DNA of 11,355 nucleotides from Chromobacteriaceae bacterium. GTDB taxonomy: Bacteria > Pseudomonadota > Gammaproteobacteria > Burkholderiales > Aquaspirillaceae. The notes under the pieces were generated by a model that was given only the letters and a program-made list of their open reading frames with translations, was not told the DNA's origin and searched no databases. The stretch spans positions 1-11,355 of the forward strand of contig JASLDQ010000324.1 of assembly GCA_030151505.1 (NCBI GenBank), written 5' to 3'. The translations under genes and the position numbers were made by a program. Shown piece by piece: positions 1-6,726 of this stretch. How positions within the stretch are numbered: position 1 is the stretch's first letter; every line of letters begins with the position of its first letter.

Positions 1-84
1 TGGCTGGGGGCGGTCACGCCGATCGGCGGCACCCTGATGATTGTCGGCTGGCTGATGGTGGCCTGGCGGGCATGGCGACACTGA
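1..84 (+). CDS. C-terminal end of a DUF423 family membrane protein (partial)
   Basis: The frame is open from base 1 and stops with TGA at 82-84, giving the last 27 residues of a gene that starts outside the window. The peptide begins WLGAVTPIGGTLMIVGWL and ends in a basic WRAWRH tail. A hydrophobic helix preceded by a G-A-(V/I)-T-P-I-G-G turn is what I recall at the C-terminus of the small DUF423 (YwdK-like) inner-membrane proteins, which are about 120 residues long and have no established function. The family call is recognition from a short tail, so it is moderate. A strong terminator at 255-290 lies downstream on the same strand and could end this transcript. Confidence 0.6.
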   Translation, partial: WLGAVTPIGGTLMIVGWLMVAWRAWRH

Positions 85-254
85 GAACCTGTTCATAATC
101 TTGTGCCGGGCCCGGAGCCGAAACGCAGCCAAGACCACCCGCTCCCCGTTCGCGCCGCCGGCCTAGCGGGGCGGGGCACGGTTTTAAGCCGCCGTTGCCT
201 GAGCGGGTCCGCGTTAGGCCAGCAAGCTCCTGCGACGCCTTGCCCCGCGCGGAC

Positions 255-290
255 AAGAAAGGCACCCCGCTGCGCGGGGTGCCTTTCTTT
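255..290 (+). terminator. Strong rho-independent terminator, probably bidirectional
   Basis: Bases 255-270 and 274-289 form a perfect 16-bp stem with a TGC loop. The stem has a G/C-rich core and an AAGAAAGG/CCTTTCTT base, so each strand ends in a pyrimidine-rich T tract (CTTTCTTT on the plus strand). It lies between the plus-strand DUF423 gene and the minus-strand yajQ gene, which converge here. It could end the DUF423 transcript and, in reverse, readthrough from yajQ. Confidence 0.85.
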
Positions 291-325
291 GCATCCTTGC
301 TTTGGCGAAGCAAAGGAAGGGATGC
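291..325. repeat. Second imperfect hairpin abutting the terminator
   Basis: Bases 291-296 (GCATCC) pair with 320-325 (GGATGC). Inside, 297-302 (TTGCTT) pairs with 308-313 (AAGCAA) around a 5-nt loop, with 314-319 bulged. It starts one base after the terminator at 255-290, so the two could form stacked hairpins. No T tract follows. It could be an RNA 3' end structure or a degenerate intergenic repeat. Confidence 0.4.
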
Positions 326-349
326 CGCCTTCAGGTGAAACGGGACGGT

Positions 350-384
350 GGCGCCTTAACTGTCTGCGCTGCGCTTAATGCGCC
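350..384. repeat. Palindromic repeat-like element
   Basis: GGCGCCTTAA at 350-359 and TTAATGCGCC at 375-384 are inverted copies that match at 9 of 10 positions, around a 15-nt centre containing CTGCGCTGCGC. The arrangement of GGCGCATTAA-type arms around a GCGC-rich centre, followed by CCTAC, resembles short extragenic palindromes common in high-GC proteobacteria. Only one copy is visible here, so its status as a dispersed repeat is inference. Confidence 0.4.
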
Positions 385-407
385 CTACACGCTCGGCGGG
401 TAAGGGA

Positions 408-427
408 GTCGCGGCACGAGCCGCGAC
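408..427 (-). terminator. Perfect hairpin downstream of yajQ, possible weak terminator
   Basis: GTCGCGGC (408-415) and GCCGCGAC (420-427) form a perfect 8-bp stem with a 4-nt loop, 44 bp past the yajQ stop in the direction of its transcription. On the minus strand it is followed by TCCCTTACCC, a poor T tract. It may stabilise the yajQ mRNA 3' end or slow polymerase, while 255-290 is the stronger stop. Confidence 0.35.
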
Positions 428-470
428 AGCGGCAGTTCCTCCAGCGCGATGCGCGCCGCTCCCTCCTGGA

Positions 471-956
471 TCAATCGCGGAAGTTGTTGAACTGCAGCGG
501 AAAGTCGGTGATTTCCTTGCGCATCAGCGCGATCACGTCCTGCAGGATGTCGCGCTTGGCGCCGGACACGCGCACCGCGTCGCCCTGGATCGACGCCTGC
601 ACTTTCATCTTGGAATCCTTGATGATGCGGACCAGCTTCTTCGCCAGCTCGGTTTCCACGCCCACCTTCACGGTGATCGTCTGCTTGACCTTGTTGCCGC
701 TGACCTTGTCCAGCTTGCCGTGGTCGAGGCAGCGCACGTCCACATTCCGTTTGGCCAGCTTGTTCAGCAGGATGTCCTTGACCTGATCGATCTGGAAATC
801 GCTGTCCGCGTAGACGGTCAGCACCTTGTCGGCCTGCTCGACGCGGGCATCGCTGCCCTTGAAATCGTAGCGGGTCGAGACTTCCTTGTTGCACTGGTCG
901 ACCGCGTTGCGGACTTCGACCAGATCCACTTCGGACACAATGTCGAACGAAGGCAT
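471..956 (-). CDS. yajQ: YajQ family cyclic-di-GMP/nucleotide-binding protein
   Basis: The product has 161 residues, the usual YajQ length. It begins [20 protein letters not shown] and continues with the family blocks [15 protein letters not shown] (here [11 protein letters not shown]), an internal [21 protein letters not shown] and the ending [10 protein letters not shown]. YajQ proteins have two ferredoxin-like (RRM-like) folds. Members bind RNA or GTP/ATP, and the Xanthomonas relative binds cyclic-di-GMP and acts on a transcription factor; the ligand here is not shown by sequence. I chose the ATG at 956 because it matches the family N-terminus and follows an AGGAAT Shine-Dalgarno with good spacing. 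The frame runs 37 codons further upstream, but that part would lie across the promoter. The gene is transcribed alone and divergently from truC. Confidence 0.95.
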   Translation of the reverse strand: MPSFDIVSEVDLVEVRNAVDQCNKEVSTRYDFKGSDARVEQADKVLTVYADSDFQIDQVKDILLNKLAKRNVDVRCLDHGKLDKVSGNKVKQTITVKVGVETELAKKLVRIIKDSKMKVQASIQGDAVRVSGAKRDILQDVIALMRKEITDFPLQFNNFRD

Positions 957-989
957 CGTTATATTCCTGTCGGTGCTTGAAATGGCCGG

Positions 990-995
990 ATTATA
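990..995 (-). promoter_or_regulatory. Promoter -10 element for yajQ
   Basis: The minus strand reads CCTATAATCC here, an exact TATAAT hexamer about 34 bp upstream of the yajQ ATG. The implied start near 983 gives a leader of about 27 nt containing the AGGAAT ribosome binding site. The -35 region (about 1013-1018) is a poor match. A small GGCG/CGCC palindrome (996-1007) lies directly upstream of the -10 and could be an operator or chance. Confidence 0.5.
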
Positions 996-1056
996 GGCGA
1001 ATCCGCCATCAGAGCGGTTATCATCCCGCCTCCCCCACCCTTGTCTGCCCACGCCC

Positions 1057-1782
1057 GTGCTGCCCATCCTGTATCAGGACGACCATCTGGTCGCCATCCA
1101 CAAGCCCTCCAACCTGCTGGTGCATCGCACCTCGCTCGACGCGCACGAGCGCCGTTTTGCCGTGCAGCTCTTGCGCGACCAGCTCGGCCGGCGGGTCTAT
1201 CCAGCCCATCGGCTCGACAAGGGCACCTCAGGCATCCTGCTGTTCGGCCTGACGCCGGCGGCCGGCCGGGCGATGAGCATGGCCTTCGAGGCCCAGCAGG
1301 TCGACAAGCGTTACCTCGCGGTGGTGCGCGGCTGGCCGGCGGAGCATGGCGAGATCGACCACGCGCTGGAGCGCCGGGTGGACGACGCCGAACTGTGGGG
1401 CGGCAGCGTGCCCAAGGGTCCGCAGGACGCGCTGACGCGCTACCGCCGCCTAGCCACCGCGGAACTGCCGTGGCAGGTCGACCGCTATCCCACGTCGCGC
1501 TACGCGCTGGTCGAGCTGGACCCGCTGACCGGCCGCCGTCACCAGCTGCGCCGCCATCTCAAGCACATCAGCCACCCCATCATCGGCGATGCCACCTACG
1601 GCAAGGGTGTGCACAACCGCGCGTTCGCCGAGGCCTTCGGCGTGTCGCGCCTCTTGCTCGCCTGCGTGGCGATGTCCTTGCCCCATCCGGTCAGCGGTGC
1701 GCGGCTGGACCTGCACTGCCCGCTGGCCGAGGATTTCGCCAGCGTCCTGAACCAGCTCGGCTGGGCCGTCCCGGCGGCCTGA
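1057..1782 (+). CDS. truC: tRNA pseudouridine(65) synthase TruC
   Basis: This 241-residue RluA-family pseudouridine synthase closely follows TruC: it opens [23 protein letters not shown] and carries HRLDKGTSG at residues 51-59, with the catalytic aspartate at D54. Further family blocks are [10 protein letters not shown] (about 89-98), [20 protein letters not shown] (about 152-171) and [12 protein letters not shown]. TruC converts U65 in the acceptor/T-arm region of several tRNAs to pseudouridine. There is no S4 domain at the N-terminus, as expected for TruC rather than RluC/D. The start is a GTG at 1057 that aligns with the known N-terminus, but I see no clear Shine-Dalgarno, so initiation may be weak. 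A TATCAT sequence at 1019-1024 could be a -10 element, without a good -35. RluA/RluC-type activity is the alternative but fits less well. Confidence 0.93.
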   Translation: MLPILYQDDHLVAIHKPSNLLVHRTSLDAHERRFAVQLLRDQLGRRVYPAHRLDKGTSGILLFGLTPAAGRAMSMAFEAQQVDKRYLAVVRGWPAEHGEIDHALERRVDDAELWGGSVPKGPQDALTRYRRLATAELPWQVDRYPTSRYALVELDPLTGRRHQLRRHLKHISHPIIGDATYGKGVHNRAFAEAFGVSRLLLACVAMSLPHPVSGARLDLHCPLAEDFASVLNQLGWAVPAA

Positions 1783-1783
1783 T

Positions 1784-1810
1784 CCATGCCGCACCGCCGG
1801 CACGGCATGG
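1784..1810. repeat. Hairpin just after the truC stop codon
   Basis: CCATGCCG (1784-1791) and CGGCATGG (1803-1810) are perfect 8-bp inverted arms around an 11-nt loop, beginning 2 bp after the truC TGA. No T tract follows (GGCAGCCTAAAAAC), so this is not a standard intrinsic terminator. It may protect the mRNA 3' end. Confidence 0.4.
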
Positions 1811-2063
1811 GGCAGCCTAAAAACAAGAGCCCGATGAATTCCGTGATTTCCGTGGCGACGGTCGGCGCCCGGGTCGCCGGTTTCGTGCAGGAACTGTCCG
1901 GCTTGGCTTTCGGCCCGACCGCGATGTCGCTCCGGGCTTGGCCCGGTCGCGCCGGACGGCCAATCGGCGCGGAGGCGGCCGGCTTTTTGCGCTATCATGC
2001 CGCCGACTACCGTCAAGACGGCAAGGCAAGCTTGGCACTTGCCGCTTGCGCACTGACTGATGC

Positions 2064-2092
2064 AGCCGGCCCGCGCGCCGGCTTTGTTGTTT
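2064..2092 (+). terminator. Terminator-like hairpin 28 bp before darP
   Basis: AGCCGGC (2064-2070) pairs with GCCGGCT (2077-2083) around a 6-nt loop, followed by TTTGTTGTTT. It resembles an intrinsic terminator with an interrupted T tract. I see no promoter between it and the darP ribosome binding site (GGGGAGG near 2109-2115). Either darP transcription reads through it, as in attenuation, or the darP promoter is not recognisable by eye. Confidence 0.6.
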
Positions 2093-2120
2093 CCGAACGA
2101 TTTTTACCGGGGAGGACGCG

Positions 2121-2675
2121 ATGAAGAACGCGCCCGCACAAGACGATTTCGACGATTTGCCCAGCAAATCCCAACTCAAGCGCGACATGGACGAACTGCA
2201 GGACCTGGGCTCCCAGCTCGGCGAACTGTCACGCGACACGCTCAAGCGGCTGGACCTGCCGGAAGACCTGCTGGCCGCCCTGCTCGAATACAAGCGCCTG
2301 ACCGCCCACGGCGCGCTGCGCCGCCAGCGCCAGTACATCGGCAGGGTGATGCGCAGCGTCGATCCGGAGCCGATCCGCGCCCAACTGGCGGCCATGCGAG
2401 GCGAATCCAACCGCCACAACTCCTGGCTGCACGGGCTGGAACGCCAGCGCGACCGCATGCTGAACGACGACAAGACGCTGGCCGATTTCATCGCCCAGCA
2501 TCCGGGCTGCGACGTGCAGGCCCTGCGCACGCTGGTGCGCAACGCCAAGAAGGAACAGGCCGAGCAAAAACCGCCCAAAGCCTTCCGCCAGCTGTTCCAG
2601 ATGCTGAAGGAACTGCATCCGGAACCGCCGCTGGTCAACTACAAGCAGGAGCAGGATGCAGATGACGACGCTTGA
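2121..2675 (+). CDS. darP: Ribosome-associated 50S maturation factor DarP (YjgA, DUF615)
   Basis: The 184-residue product is the usual length for the DUF615/YjgA family. It has a charged N-terminus with PSKSQLKRDMDELQDLG (about 14-30), then LPEDLLAALLEYKRLTAHGALRRQRQYIGRVMR (about 46-78), and a C-terminal block KPPKAFRQLFQMLKEL. It is almost all helical and highly charged, as expected for a protein that binds RNA or ribosomes. In E. coli, DarP binds late precursors of the large subunit and helps mature its active centre. The ATG follows GGGGAGG at good spacing. The last 20 bp overlap the start of mog. The upstream region contains a terminator-like hairpin that might regulate the gene. Confidence 0.93.
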   Translation: MKNAPAQDDFDDLPSKSQLKRDMDELQDLGSQLGELSRDTLKRLDLPEDLLAALLEYKRLTAHGALRRQRQYIGRVMRSVDPEPIRAQLAAMRGESNRHNSWLHGLERQRDRMLNDDKTLADFIAQHPGCDVQALRTLVRNAKKEQAEQKPPKAFRQLFQMLKELHPEPPLVNYKQEQDADDDA

Positions 2676-3252
2676 TACGGTCAAGATCGGTCTGGTGTCG
2701 GTGAGCGACCGCGCCAGCCAGGGCGTGTACGAGGACAAGGGCATTCCAGCGCTGCGCGATTGGCTGGCCGGCGCGCTGCAGAATCCGGTCGAGTTCGACA
2801 CTCGCCTGATTCCCGACGAACAGGCCGACATCGAGGCGACGCTGGCCGATCTGGTCGACCGTCAGGGCTGCCACTTGGTGCTGACCACCGGCGGCACCGG
2901 CCCCGCCCCGCGCGACGTGACGCCGGACGCGACGCTGGCGGTGGCCGACCGGCTGATGCCGGGCTTTGGCGAGCAGATGCGCCAGATCAGCCTCGCCTTC
3001 GTGCCGACCGCCATCTTGTCGCGCCAGGTCGGAGTGATCCGCAAGTCCGCGCTGATCCTCAACCTGCCCGGCCAGCCCAAGGCCATCAAGGAAACGCTGG
3101 AAGGGCTGAAGGACGAGGCCGGTGCCAGCAAGGTCAGTGGCATCTTTGCCGCCGTGCCCTACTGCATCGACCTGATCGGCGGCCCCTATCTGCAGACCCG
3201 CGACGACGTGGTCAAGGCGTTCCGCCCGAAGTCGGCGGTGCGTCCGGCCTGA
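2656..3252 (+). CDS. mog: Molybdopterin adenylyltransferase
   Basis: The 198-residue product closely matches MogA, the single-domain MoCF_biosynth enzyme that adenylates molybdopterin before molybdenum insertion. Landmarks are IGLVSVSDRASQGVYEDKGI (about 11-30), RLIPDEQ with D54, LTTGGTGPAPRDVTPDATLA with D87, and PGFGEQMRQISLAFVPTAIL followed by SRQVGVIRK. D54 and D87 match the two functionally important aspartates of E. coli MogA (D49 and D82). The C-terminus AFRPKSA is also typical. Two starts are possible: ATG 2656 (4 nt after AGGAG at 2647-2651) or ATG 2662 (MTTLDTVKIG, nearer in length to the E. coli N-terminus). Both lie inside darP, so translation may be coupled. No other molybdenum cofactor gene is in the window. 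Confidence 0.94.
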   Translation: MQMTTLDTVKIGLVSVSDRASQGVYEDKGIPALRDWLAGALQNPVEFDTRLIPDEQADIEATLADLVDRQGCHLVLTTGGTGPAPRDVTPDATLAVADRLMPGFGEQMRQISLAFVPTAILSRQVGVIRKSALILNLPGQPKAIKETLEGLKDEAGASKVSGIFAAVPYCIDLIGGPYLQTRDDVVKAFRPKSAVRPA

Positions 3253-3262
3253 GTCAGACCCG

Positions 3263-4213
3263 GTGACGAGCTACACCGCCCCGGTCTGGCTGCCGGACGG
3301 CCACAGCCAGACCATCTGGCCGGCGCTGTTCCTCAGGCGGGCGCCGCCCCCCTACCGGCGCGAGCTGTGGGACACGCCGGACGGCGACCTGATCGCGGTC
3401 GACTTCATCGACGGCCGCCACGGCGACGCGCCGTTCCTGCTGCTGCTCCATGGGCTGGAGGGTTCGAGCCACAGCCACTACGCCTCGGCACTGATGCATG
3501 AGGTGCGCGCACGCGGCTGGCACGGCGCGGTTGCGCATTTCCGCGGCTGCGGCGGGGTGGACAACCGGCTGGCGCGGGCCTACCACGCCGGGGACTCGGC
3601 CGAGGTCGAGTGGATCGTCGAGCGACTGGCCGCCCGCCACCCGACGGTCTACGCCGCCGGCGTCAGCCTGGGCGGCAACATGCTGCTCAAGCACCTGGGT
3701 GAAACCGGCTCTGCCGCCCGCCTGCGCGCGGCCGCGGCCATCTCCGCCCCGGTGGACCTGTCGGCCGCCAGCGAACAGCTCGACCGCGGCTTCTGCCGCG
3801 CGGTCTATACCGGCATGTTCCTCAGGACCCTGAAGGCGAGCAGCCGCAAGACGCTGGCCCGCCACCCCGGCCTGTTCGACGGCCGCCGGGTCGCACGCAG
3901 CCGCACCTTCCTGGAATTCGACGAGCTGGTGACCGCGCCGCTGCACGGTTTTGCCGACGCGCGCGACTACTGGGTCCGCGCCAGCAGCAAGCCGTGGCTG
4001 GACCGCATCACCGTGCCGACCCTGCTGCTGAACGCCCGCAACGATCCTTTCCTGCCGGCCGCCGCCCTGCCCGGCGCCGACGAGGTCAGTCCGGCGGTTA
4101 CCCGCGAATTCCCGGCACACGGCGGCCACGCCGGTTTCGTCAGCGGCCGGTTTCCCGGTAACATCGACTGGCTGCCGCAACGACTGATGCGGTTTTTCGC
4201 GGCCCATCCCTAA
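3263..4213 (+). CDS. YheT family alpha/beta hydrolase
   Basis: The 316-residue product has the YheT/ABHD1-3-like layout. The N-terminal block [15 protein letters not shown] (about 9-23) is the family signature. Then come [15 protein letters not shown] (oxyanion-loop HGLEGS near 63-68), FRGCGG, the nucleophile elbow GVSLGGN with Ser135, the acid loop NARNDPFLP with Asp261, and HGGHAGF with His289. A complete Ser-Asp-His triad is therefore visible, and an esterase activity is likely; the physiological substrate of bacterial YheT is not known to me. There is no signal peptide. The start is GTG at 3263, 10 bp after mog, with no clear Shine-Dalgarno; a short distance and same strand suggest co-transcription with mog and trpC. 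Confidence 0.9.
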   Translation: MTSYTAPVWLPDGHSQTIWPALFLRRAPPPYRRELWDTPDGDLIAVDFIDGRHGDAPFLLLLHGLEGSSHSHYASALMHEVRARGWHGAVAHFRGCGGVDNRLARAYHAGDSAEVEWIVERLAARHPTVYAAGVSLGGNMLLKHLGETGSAARLRAAAAISAPVDLSAASEQLDRGFCRAVYTGMFLRTLKASSRKTLARHPGLFDGRRVARSRTFLEFDELVTAPLHGFADARDYWVRASSKPWLDRITVPTLLLNARNDPFLPAAALPGADEVSPAVTREFPAHGGHAGFVSGRFPGNIDWLPQRLMRFFAAHP

Positions 4214-4235
4214 AGACGCTCCAGAAAAACGAACC

Positions 4236-5027
4236 ATGTCCGACATCCTCAAGCGCATCGTCGCCACCAAACACGAAGAAGTTGCCGCCGCCCGCGCCGC
4301 CCGCAGCTACCAGTCCGTCCGCGCCGACGCCGAAGCCCGGCAGCAGGACTTGCGCGACTTCGTCGGCGCGCTGCGCGCCAAGCACGCGGCCGGCCAGGCC
4401 GGCGTGATCGCCGAAGTGAAAAAGGCCAGCCCGTCCAAGGGCATCATCCGGCCGGACTTCCGCCCGGCCGACATCGCCGAGAGCTACCAGATCCACGGCG
4501 CGGCCTGCCTGTCGGTGCTGACCGACCGCGACTACTTCCAGGGCTCGCCCGACTACCTCGAAGCCGCCCGCGCCGCCTGCACCCTGCCGGTGCTGCGCAA
4601 GGACTTCATGGTCGAGCCCTACCAGATCGTCGAAGCCCGCGCGATGGGCGCCGACTGCATCCTGCTGATCGTGGCCGAGCTCGACCTGCCGCAACTGCGC
4701 GACTTCGAGGCGCTGGCCGCCGAGCTGGGCATGGCCGCGCTGGTCGAGGTACACGACGAAGCCGAGCTGGAACGGGCGCTACAGCTGAAGTCGCCGCTGA
4801 TCGGCGTCAACAACCGCAATCTGCGCACCTTCGAGGTCAGCCTCGACACCACCCTGCGCCTCTTGCCGCAGATCGGCGCCGAGCGCATCGCGGTCACCGA
4901 GAGCGGGATCGCGACGCCAGCCGACGTGGCCCGCATGCGCGAGCACGGTGTCCACACCTTCCTCGTCGGCGAAGCCTTCATGCGCGAGGCCGACCCCGGC
5001 GCGGCGCTGGCCCGCCTGTTCGCCTGA
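4236..5027 (+). CDS. trpC: Indole-3-glycerol-phosphate synthase
   Basis: The 263-residue, single-domain (beta/alpha)8 enzyme closes the ring of carboxyphenylaminodeoxyribulose phosphate to indole-3-glycerol phosphate in tryptophan synthesis. Active-site blocks are present: [12 protein letters not shown] (E60, K62), VLRKDF with the catalytic Lys122, [10 protein letters not shown] with Glu171, [10 protein letters not shown] with Asn192, and the phosphate-binding TESGI (E222, S223) and LVGEAFMR (243-250). It is not fused to PRAI (TrpF), unlike the enterobacterial enzyme. It stands apart from other trp genes, 22 bp after the hydrolase. Its Shine-Dalgarno is weak (CCAGAAAAAC), consistent with coupling to the upstream gene. 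Confidence 0.96.
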   Translation: MSDILKRIVATKHEEVAAARAARSYQSVRADAEARQQDLRDFVGALRAKHAAGQAGVIAEVKKASPSKGIIRPDFRPADIAESYQIHGAACLSVLTDRDYFQGSPDYLEAARAACTLPVLRKDFMVEPYQIVEARAMGADCILLIVAELDLPQLRDFEALAAELGMAALVEVHDEAELERALQLKSPLIGVNNRNLRTFEVSLDTTLRLLPQIGAERIAVTESGIATPADVARMREHGVHTFLVGEAFMREADPGAALARLFA

Positions 5028-5040
5028 CCCTTTGCCTGCC

Positions 5041-5064
5041 GCGTCCCGGCGACGGCCGGGACGC
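5041..5064 (+). terminator. Perfect 10-bp hairpin after trpC, without a T tract
   Basis: GCGTCCCGGC (5041-5050) and GCCGGGACGC (5055-5064) pair perfectly around a GACG loop, 13 bp past the trpC stop. The following bases are CTTCACCGG, so the U tract of an intrinsic terminator is missing. It could be a U-less terminator, a rho-assisted end or a 3' stabiliser. Confidence 0.45.
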
Positions 5065-5162
5065 CTTCACCGGCCCGTTACGTGCGCGGCACAGACCGTT
5101 TCCTTTCAGGATCGTCCATGCCCGCCCTTCATGACAAAGACCGACAAGAAAGCCGGCCAGAC

Positions 5163-5837
5163 ATGCCAAACAAAACACTGCTCCTGCTGATTTCCACCAC
5201 TCTGCTCGCCACCGGTTGCGCTACCGACGAATACGGCCGCTCGCGCAATCTCAACTACACCGAAAAGGGCGCCATCATCGGCACTCTCGGCGGAGCGGCG
5301 GCGGGCGCGGCGATCAACCACAAGAACCGCGGCAAGGGTGCCCTGATCGGCGCGATCGGCGGCGGGCTGGCAGGCGCCGGCATCGGTGCCTACATGGACC
5401 GCCAGGCGCGCGATTTCCAGGGCCAGCTCGCGCCGCAGATCCAGGCCGGCAACATCAGCGTGCTCAAGCGCGCGGACAACAGCATCCTGGTGACGATGAC
5501 CAACGCCACCGCTTTCGATACCGGCTCGGCGGTCATCAAGCCCGGCTTCTACCCGACGCTGGGCAAGATCGCCGCCATCGTCAACCAGTACGGCAAGACC
5601 ACGCTGGCGATTTCCGGCCACACCGACGCGACCGGCAGCGACCGCATCAACATCCCGCTGTCGGAAAACCGGGCGCAATCGGTCAACAGCTACCTGCTCG
5701 GCCGCAATGTCGCCCCGCAACGCCTGAGCAGCTACGGCATGGGCGCCAGCCAGCCCCGCGCCTCCAATGCCACCGAGGCCGGCCGCCAGCTCAACCGCCG
5801 GGTGGAAATCCTGATCGAGCCCGTGGTGGCCGGCTGA
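5163..5837 (+). CDS. OmpA family lipoprotein with glycine-zipper segment (YiaD-like)
   Basis: With the ATG at 5163 the protein has 224 residues. A short lipoprotein signal ([19 protein letters not shown]) gives Cys19 as the lipidated residue. A glycine-zipper region follows (about 36-77, [15 protein letters not shown] and [18 protein letters not shown]), then an OmpA-like peptidoglycan-binding domain (about 100-219) with [20 protein letters not shown] (Asp155), LSENRAQSV (Arg170) and NRRVEI. It probably sits in the outer membrane by its lipid and binds peptidoglycan, as YiaD does. An alternative ATG at 5118 has a better Shine-Dalgarno (AGGA at 5108-5111) but adds 15 polar, partly acidic residues before the signal. 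The domain call is firm and the start is not. Confidence 0.9.
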   Translation: MPNKTLLLLISTTLLATGCATDEYGRSRNLNYTEKGAIIGTLGGAAAGAAINHKNRGKGALIGAIGGGLAGAGIGAYMDRQARDFQGQLAPQIQAGNISVLKRADNSILVTMTNATAFDTGSAVIKPGFYPTLGKIAAIVNQYGKTTLAISGHTDATGSDRINIPLSENRAQSVNSYLLGRNVAPQRLSSYGMGASQPRASNATEAGRQLNRRVEILIEPVVAG

Positions 5838-5849
5838 CCGGCGCGACGG

Positions 5850-5879
5850 TTGCGCCCGCTTGCCGCAAGCCGGCATAAT
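5850..5879 (+). promoter_or_regulatory. Candidate sigma-70 promoter of the yciB cluster
   Basis: TTGCGC (5850-5855) and CATAAT (5874-5879) are separated by 18 bp. Each hexamer is one or more bases off consensus. The predicted transcription start is near 5886, almost on the yciB ATG at 5888. A GCTTG/CAAGC inverted repeat (5858-5862/5866-5870) sits in the spacer. Confidence 0.45.
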
Positions 5880-5887
5880 TCCCGACC

Positions 5888-6424
5888 ATGAAATTTCTCT
5901 CCGACCTGTTCCCCATCCTGCTGTTCTTCGGCGCCTACTACTTCACCCGCGACATGTTCGTTGCCACCGGCGTGGCGATTGCGGCCACGACGGTGCAAGT
6001 GGCGCTGGCCTGGATCCGGCACCGCAAGGTCGAAACCATGCAGTGGGTATCGCTGGGACTGATCGTGGTGCTGGGCGGCGCGACGCTGCTGCTGCACGAC
6101 AAGCGCTTCATCATGTGGAAGCCAACGGTGCTGTACTGGGCGATGGCCGGCGGGCTGGCCGCCAGCCAGTGGCTGCTCGGCAAGAGCCCGATGCGCGCGC
6201 TGATGGGCAAGCAGCTGGAACTGCCCGAGCCGGTATGGGCCAGACTGACCCTGTCGTGGGTGCTGTTCTTCGCCGCGATGGGCGCGATCAACCTGTTTGT
6301 CGCCTTCACTTTCAGCGAGGAAGTGTGGGTCAACTTCAAACTGTTCGGCGGGATGGGACTGATGCTGCTGTTCGTGCTGGTGCAAAGCGCGATGCTGTCC
6401 CGCTATCTCGGAGACAAGGAATAA
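5888..6424 (+). CDS. yciB: Inner-membrane septation protein YciB (IspZ/septation protein A)
   Basis: The 178-residue product is the normal YciB length and begins [18 protein letters not shown], the family hallmark. It has five to six hydrophobic segments: about 7-20, 23-43, 53-69, 78-97, 119-141 and 152-170. Conserved blocks include [30 protein letters not shown] (about 135-154) and a short charged tail LGDKE. YciB family proteins are linked to cell-envelope maintenance and division in Enterobacteria; the molecular activity is unclear. No Shine-Dalgarno is visible before the ATG, and the likely -10 element lies only 8 nt upstream. The TAA stop overlaps the next ATG by one base (TAATG). Confidence 0.95.
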   Translation: MKFLSDLFPILLFFGAYYFTRDMFVATGVAIAATTVQVALAWIRHRKVETMQWVSLGLIVVLGGATLLLHDKRFIMWKPTVLYWAMAGGLAASQWLLGKSPMRALMGKQLELPEPVWARLTLSWVLFFAAMGAINLFVAFTFSEEVWVNFKLFGGMGLMLLFVLVQSAMLSRYLGDKE

Positions 6425-6726
6425 TGCTCTACCTGATCCTCGGCCACGACGTTCCCGGCTCGCTCGAAGCCCGCCTGGCCGCCCGGCCGGCTCATCTGGA
6501 CCGCCTCCAGGCGCTGCAGGCCGACGGCCGGCTGGTGCTGGCCGGTCCCTGCCCCGCCATCGACAGCCCCGATCCCGGCTCGGCCGGCTTCTCCGGCAGC
6601 CTGATCGTGGCGGAATTCGATTCGCTCGAGGCCGCCCGTGCCTGGGCCGATGCCGATCCTTATGTGGCCGCCGGCGTGTACCGCGCCGTCGACATCAAAC
6701 CGTTCAAGAAGGCCCTGCCCGCGTGA
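6424..6726 (+). CDS. yciI: YciI family protein
   Basis: The 100-residue product matches E. coli YciI through much of its length: MLYLIL at the start, then [11 protein letters not shown] (21-31, His24), [47 protein letters not shown] and a KPFKK end. The family has a ferredoxin-like fold with a conserved His/Asp pocket. Some stand-alone relatives are dehydrochlorinases, but the cellular role of YciI proper is not known. It is translated from an ATG overlapping the yciB stop and has an AAGGA sequence 3 nt upstream of the ATG within yciB. The same pairing with yciB is common in proteobacteria. Confidence 0.94.
   Translation: MLYLILGHDVPGSLEARLAARPAHLDRLQALQADGRLVLAGPCPAIDSPDPGSAGFSGSLIVAEFDSLEAARAWADADPYVAAGVYRAVDIKPFKKALPA

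Larger units (their letters stand above)
85..470. other. Non-coding stretch between the DUF423 gene and yajQ, rich in inverted repeats
   Basis: This 386-bp stretch has no convincing gene. Open frames across it have no ribosome binding site, no family resemblance and implausible composition, and they run through a strong terminator. It holds four separate inverted repeats (255-290, 291-325, 350-384 and 408-427), listed individually. The part from 85 to 254 is very G/C-rich apart from a short A/T-rich patch near 92-102, and I recognise nothing else in it. Confidence 0.6.
1783..2120 (+). other. Structured 338-bp intergenic region upstream of darP
   Basis: There is no convincing gene here. A frame from 1786 to 2124 (112 codons) lacks a ribosome binding site, loses the local G/C-rich third-position bias in its second half and runs through a terminator-like hairpin. 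Visible structures in order are: the hairpin at 1784-1810; CCGGGC/GCCCGG (1932-1937/1941-1946); weak GCCGG/CCGGC arms (1951-1955/1979-1983) followed by TTTTT; a TATCAT -10-like hexamer at 1993-1998 without a good -35; CCGT/ACGG (2010-2013/2018-2021); GGCAAG/CTTGCC (2025-2030/2038-2043); and the terminator-like hairpin at 2064-2092. The last four could together make a transcript of roughly 85-90 nt or an attenuated leader of darP. Confidence 0.4.

Noticed and set aside
103..378. Open frame in the stretch after the DUF423 gene
   Set aside because: It runs straight through the strong terminator at 255-290, has no start signal, and has a Pro/Arg/Cys-rich composition typical of random frames in high-GC DNA.
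371..384. Resemblance of GCGCTTAATGCGCC to a stretch remembered from the f1 phage origin in cloning vectors
   Set aside because: Only about 14 bases match from memory, the flanks differ, and the surrounding DNA is ordinary chromosome. Coincidence or a palindromic repeat explains it better than vector contamination.
378..980. Plus-strand frame covering yajQ
   Set aside because: The minus-strand YajQ match is complete and strong. The plus-strand translation (rich in His, Leu, Asp and Val) is a shadow.
1786..2124. Open frame of 112 codons between truC and darP, overlapping the darP start by 4 bp
   Set aside because: It has no ribosome binding site and no family resemblance. Its second half loses the G/C-rich third-position pattern of the neighbours, and it passes through hairpins including a terminator-like one. 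Treated as non-coding.
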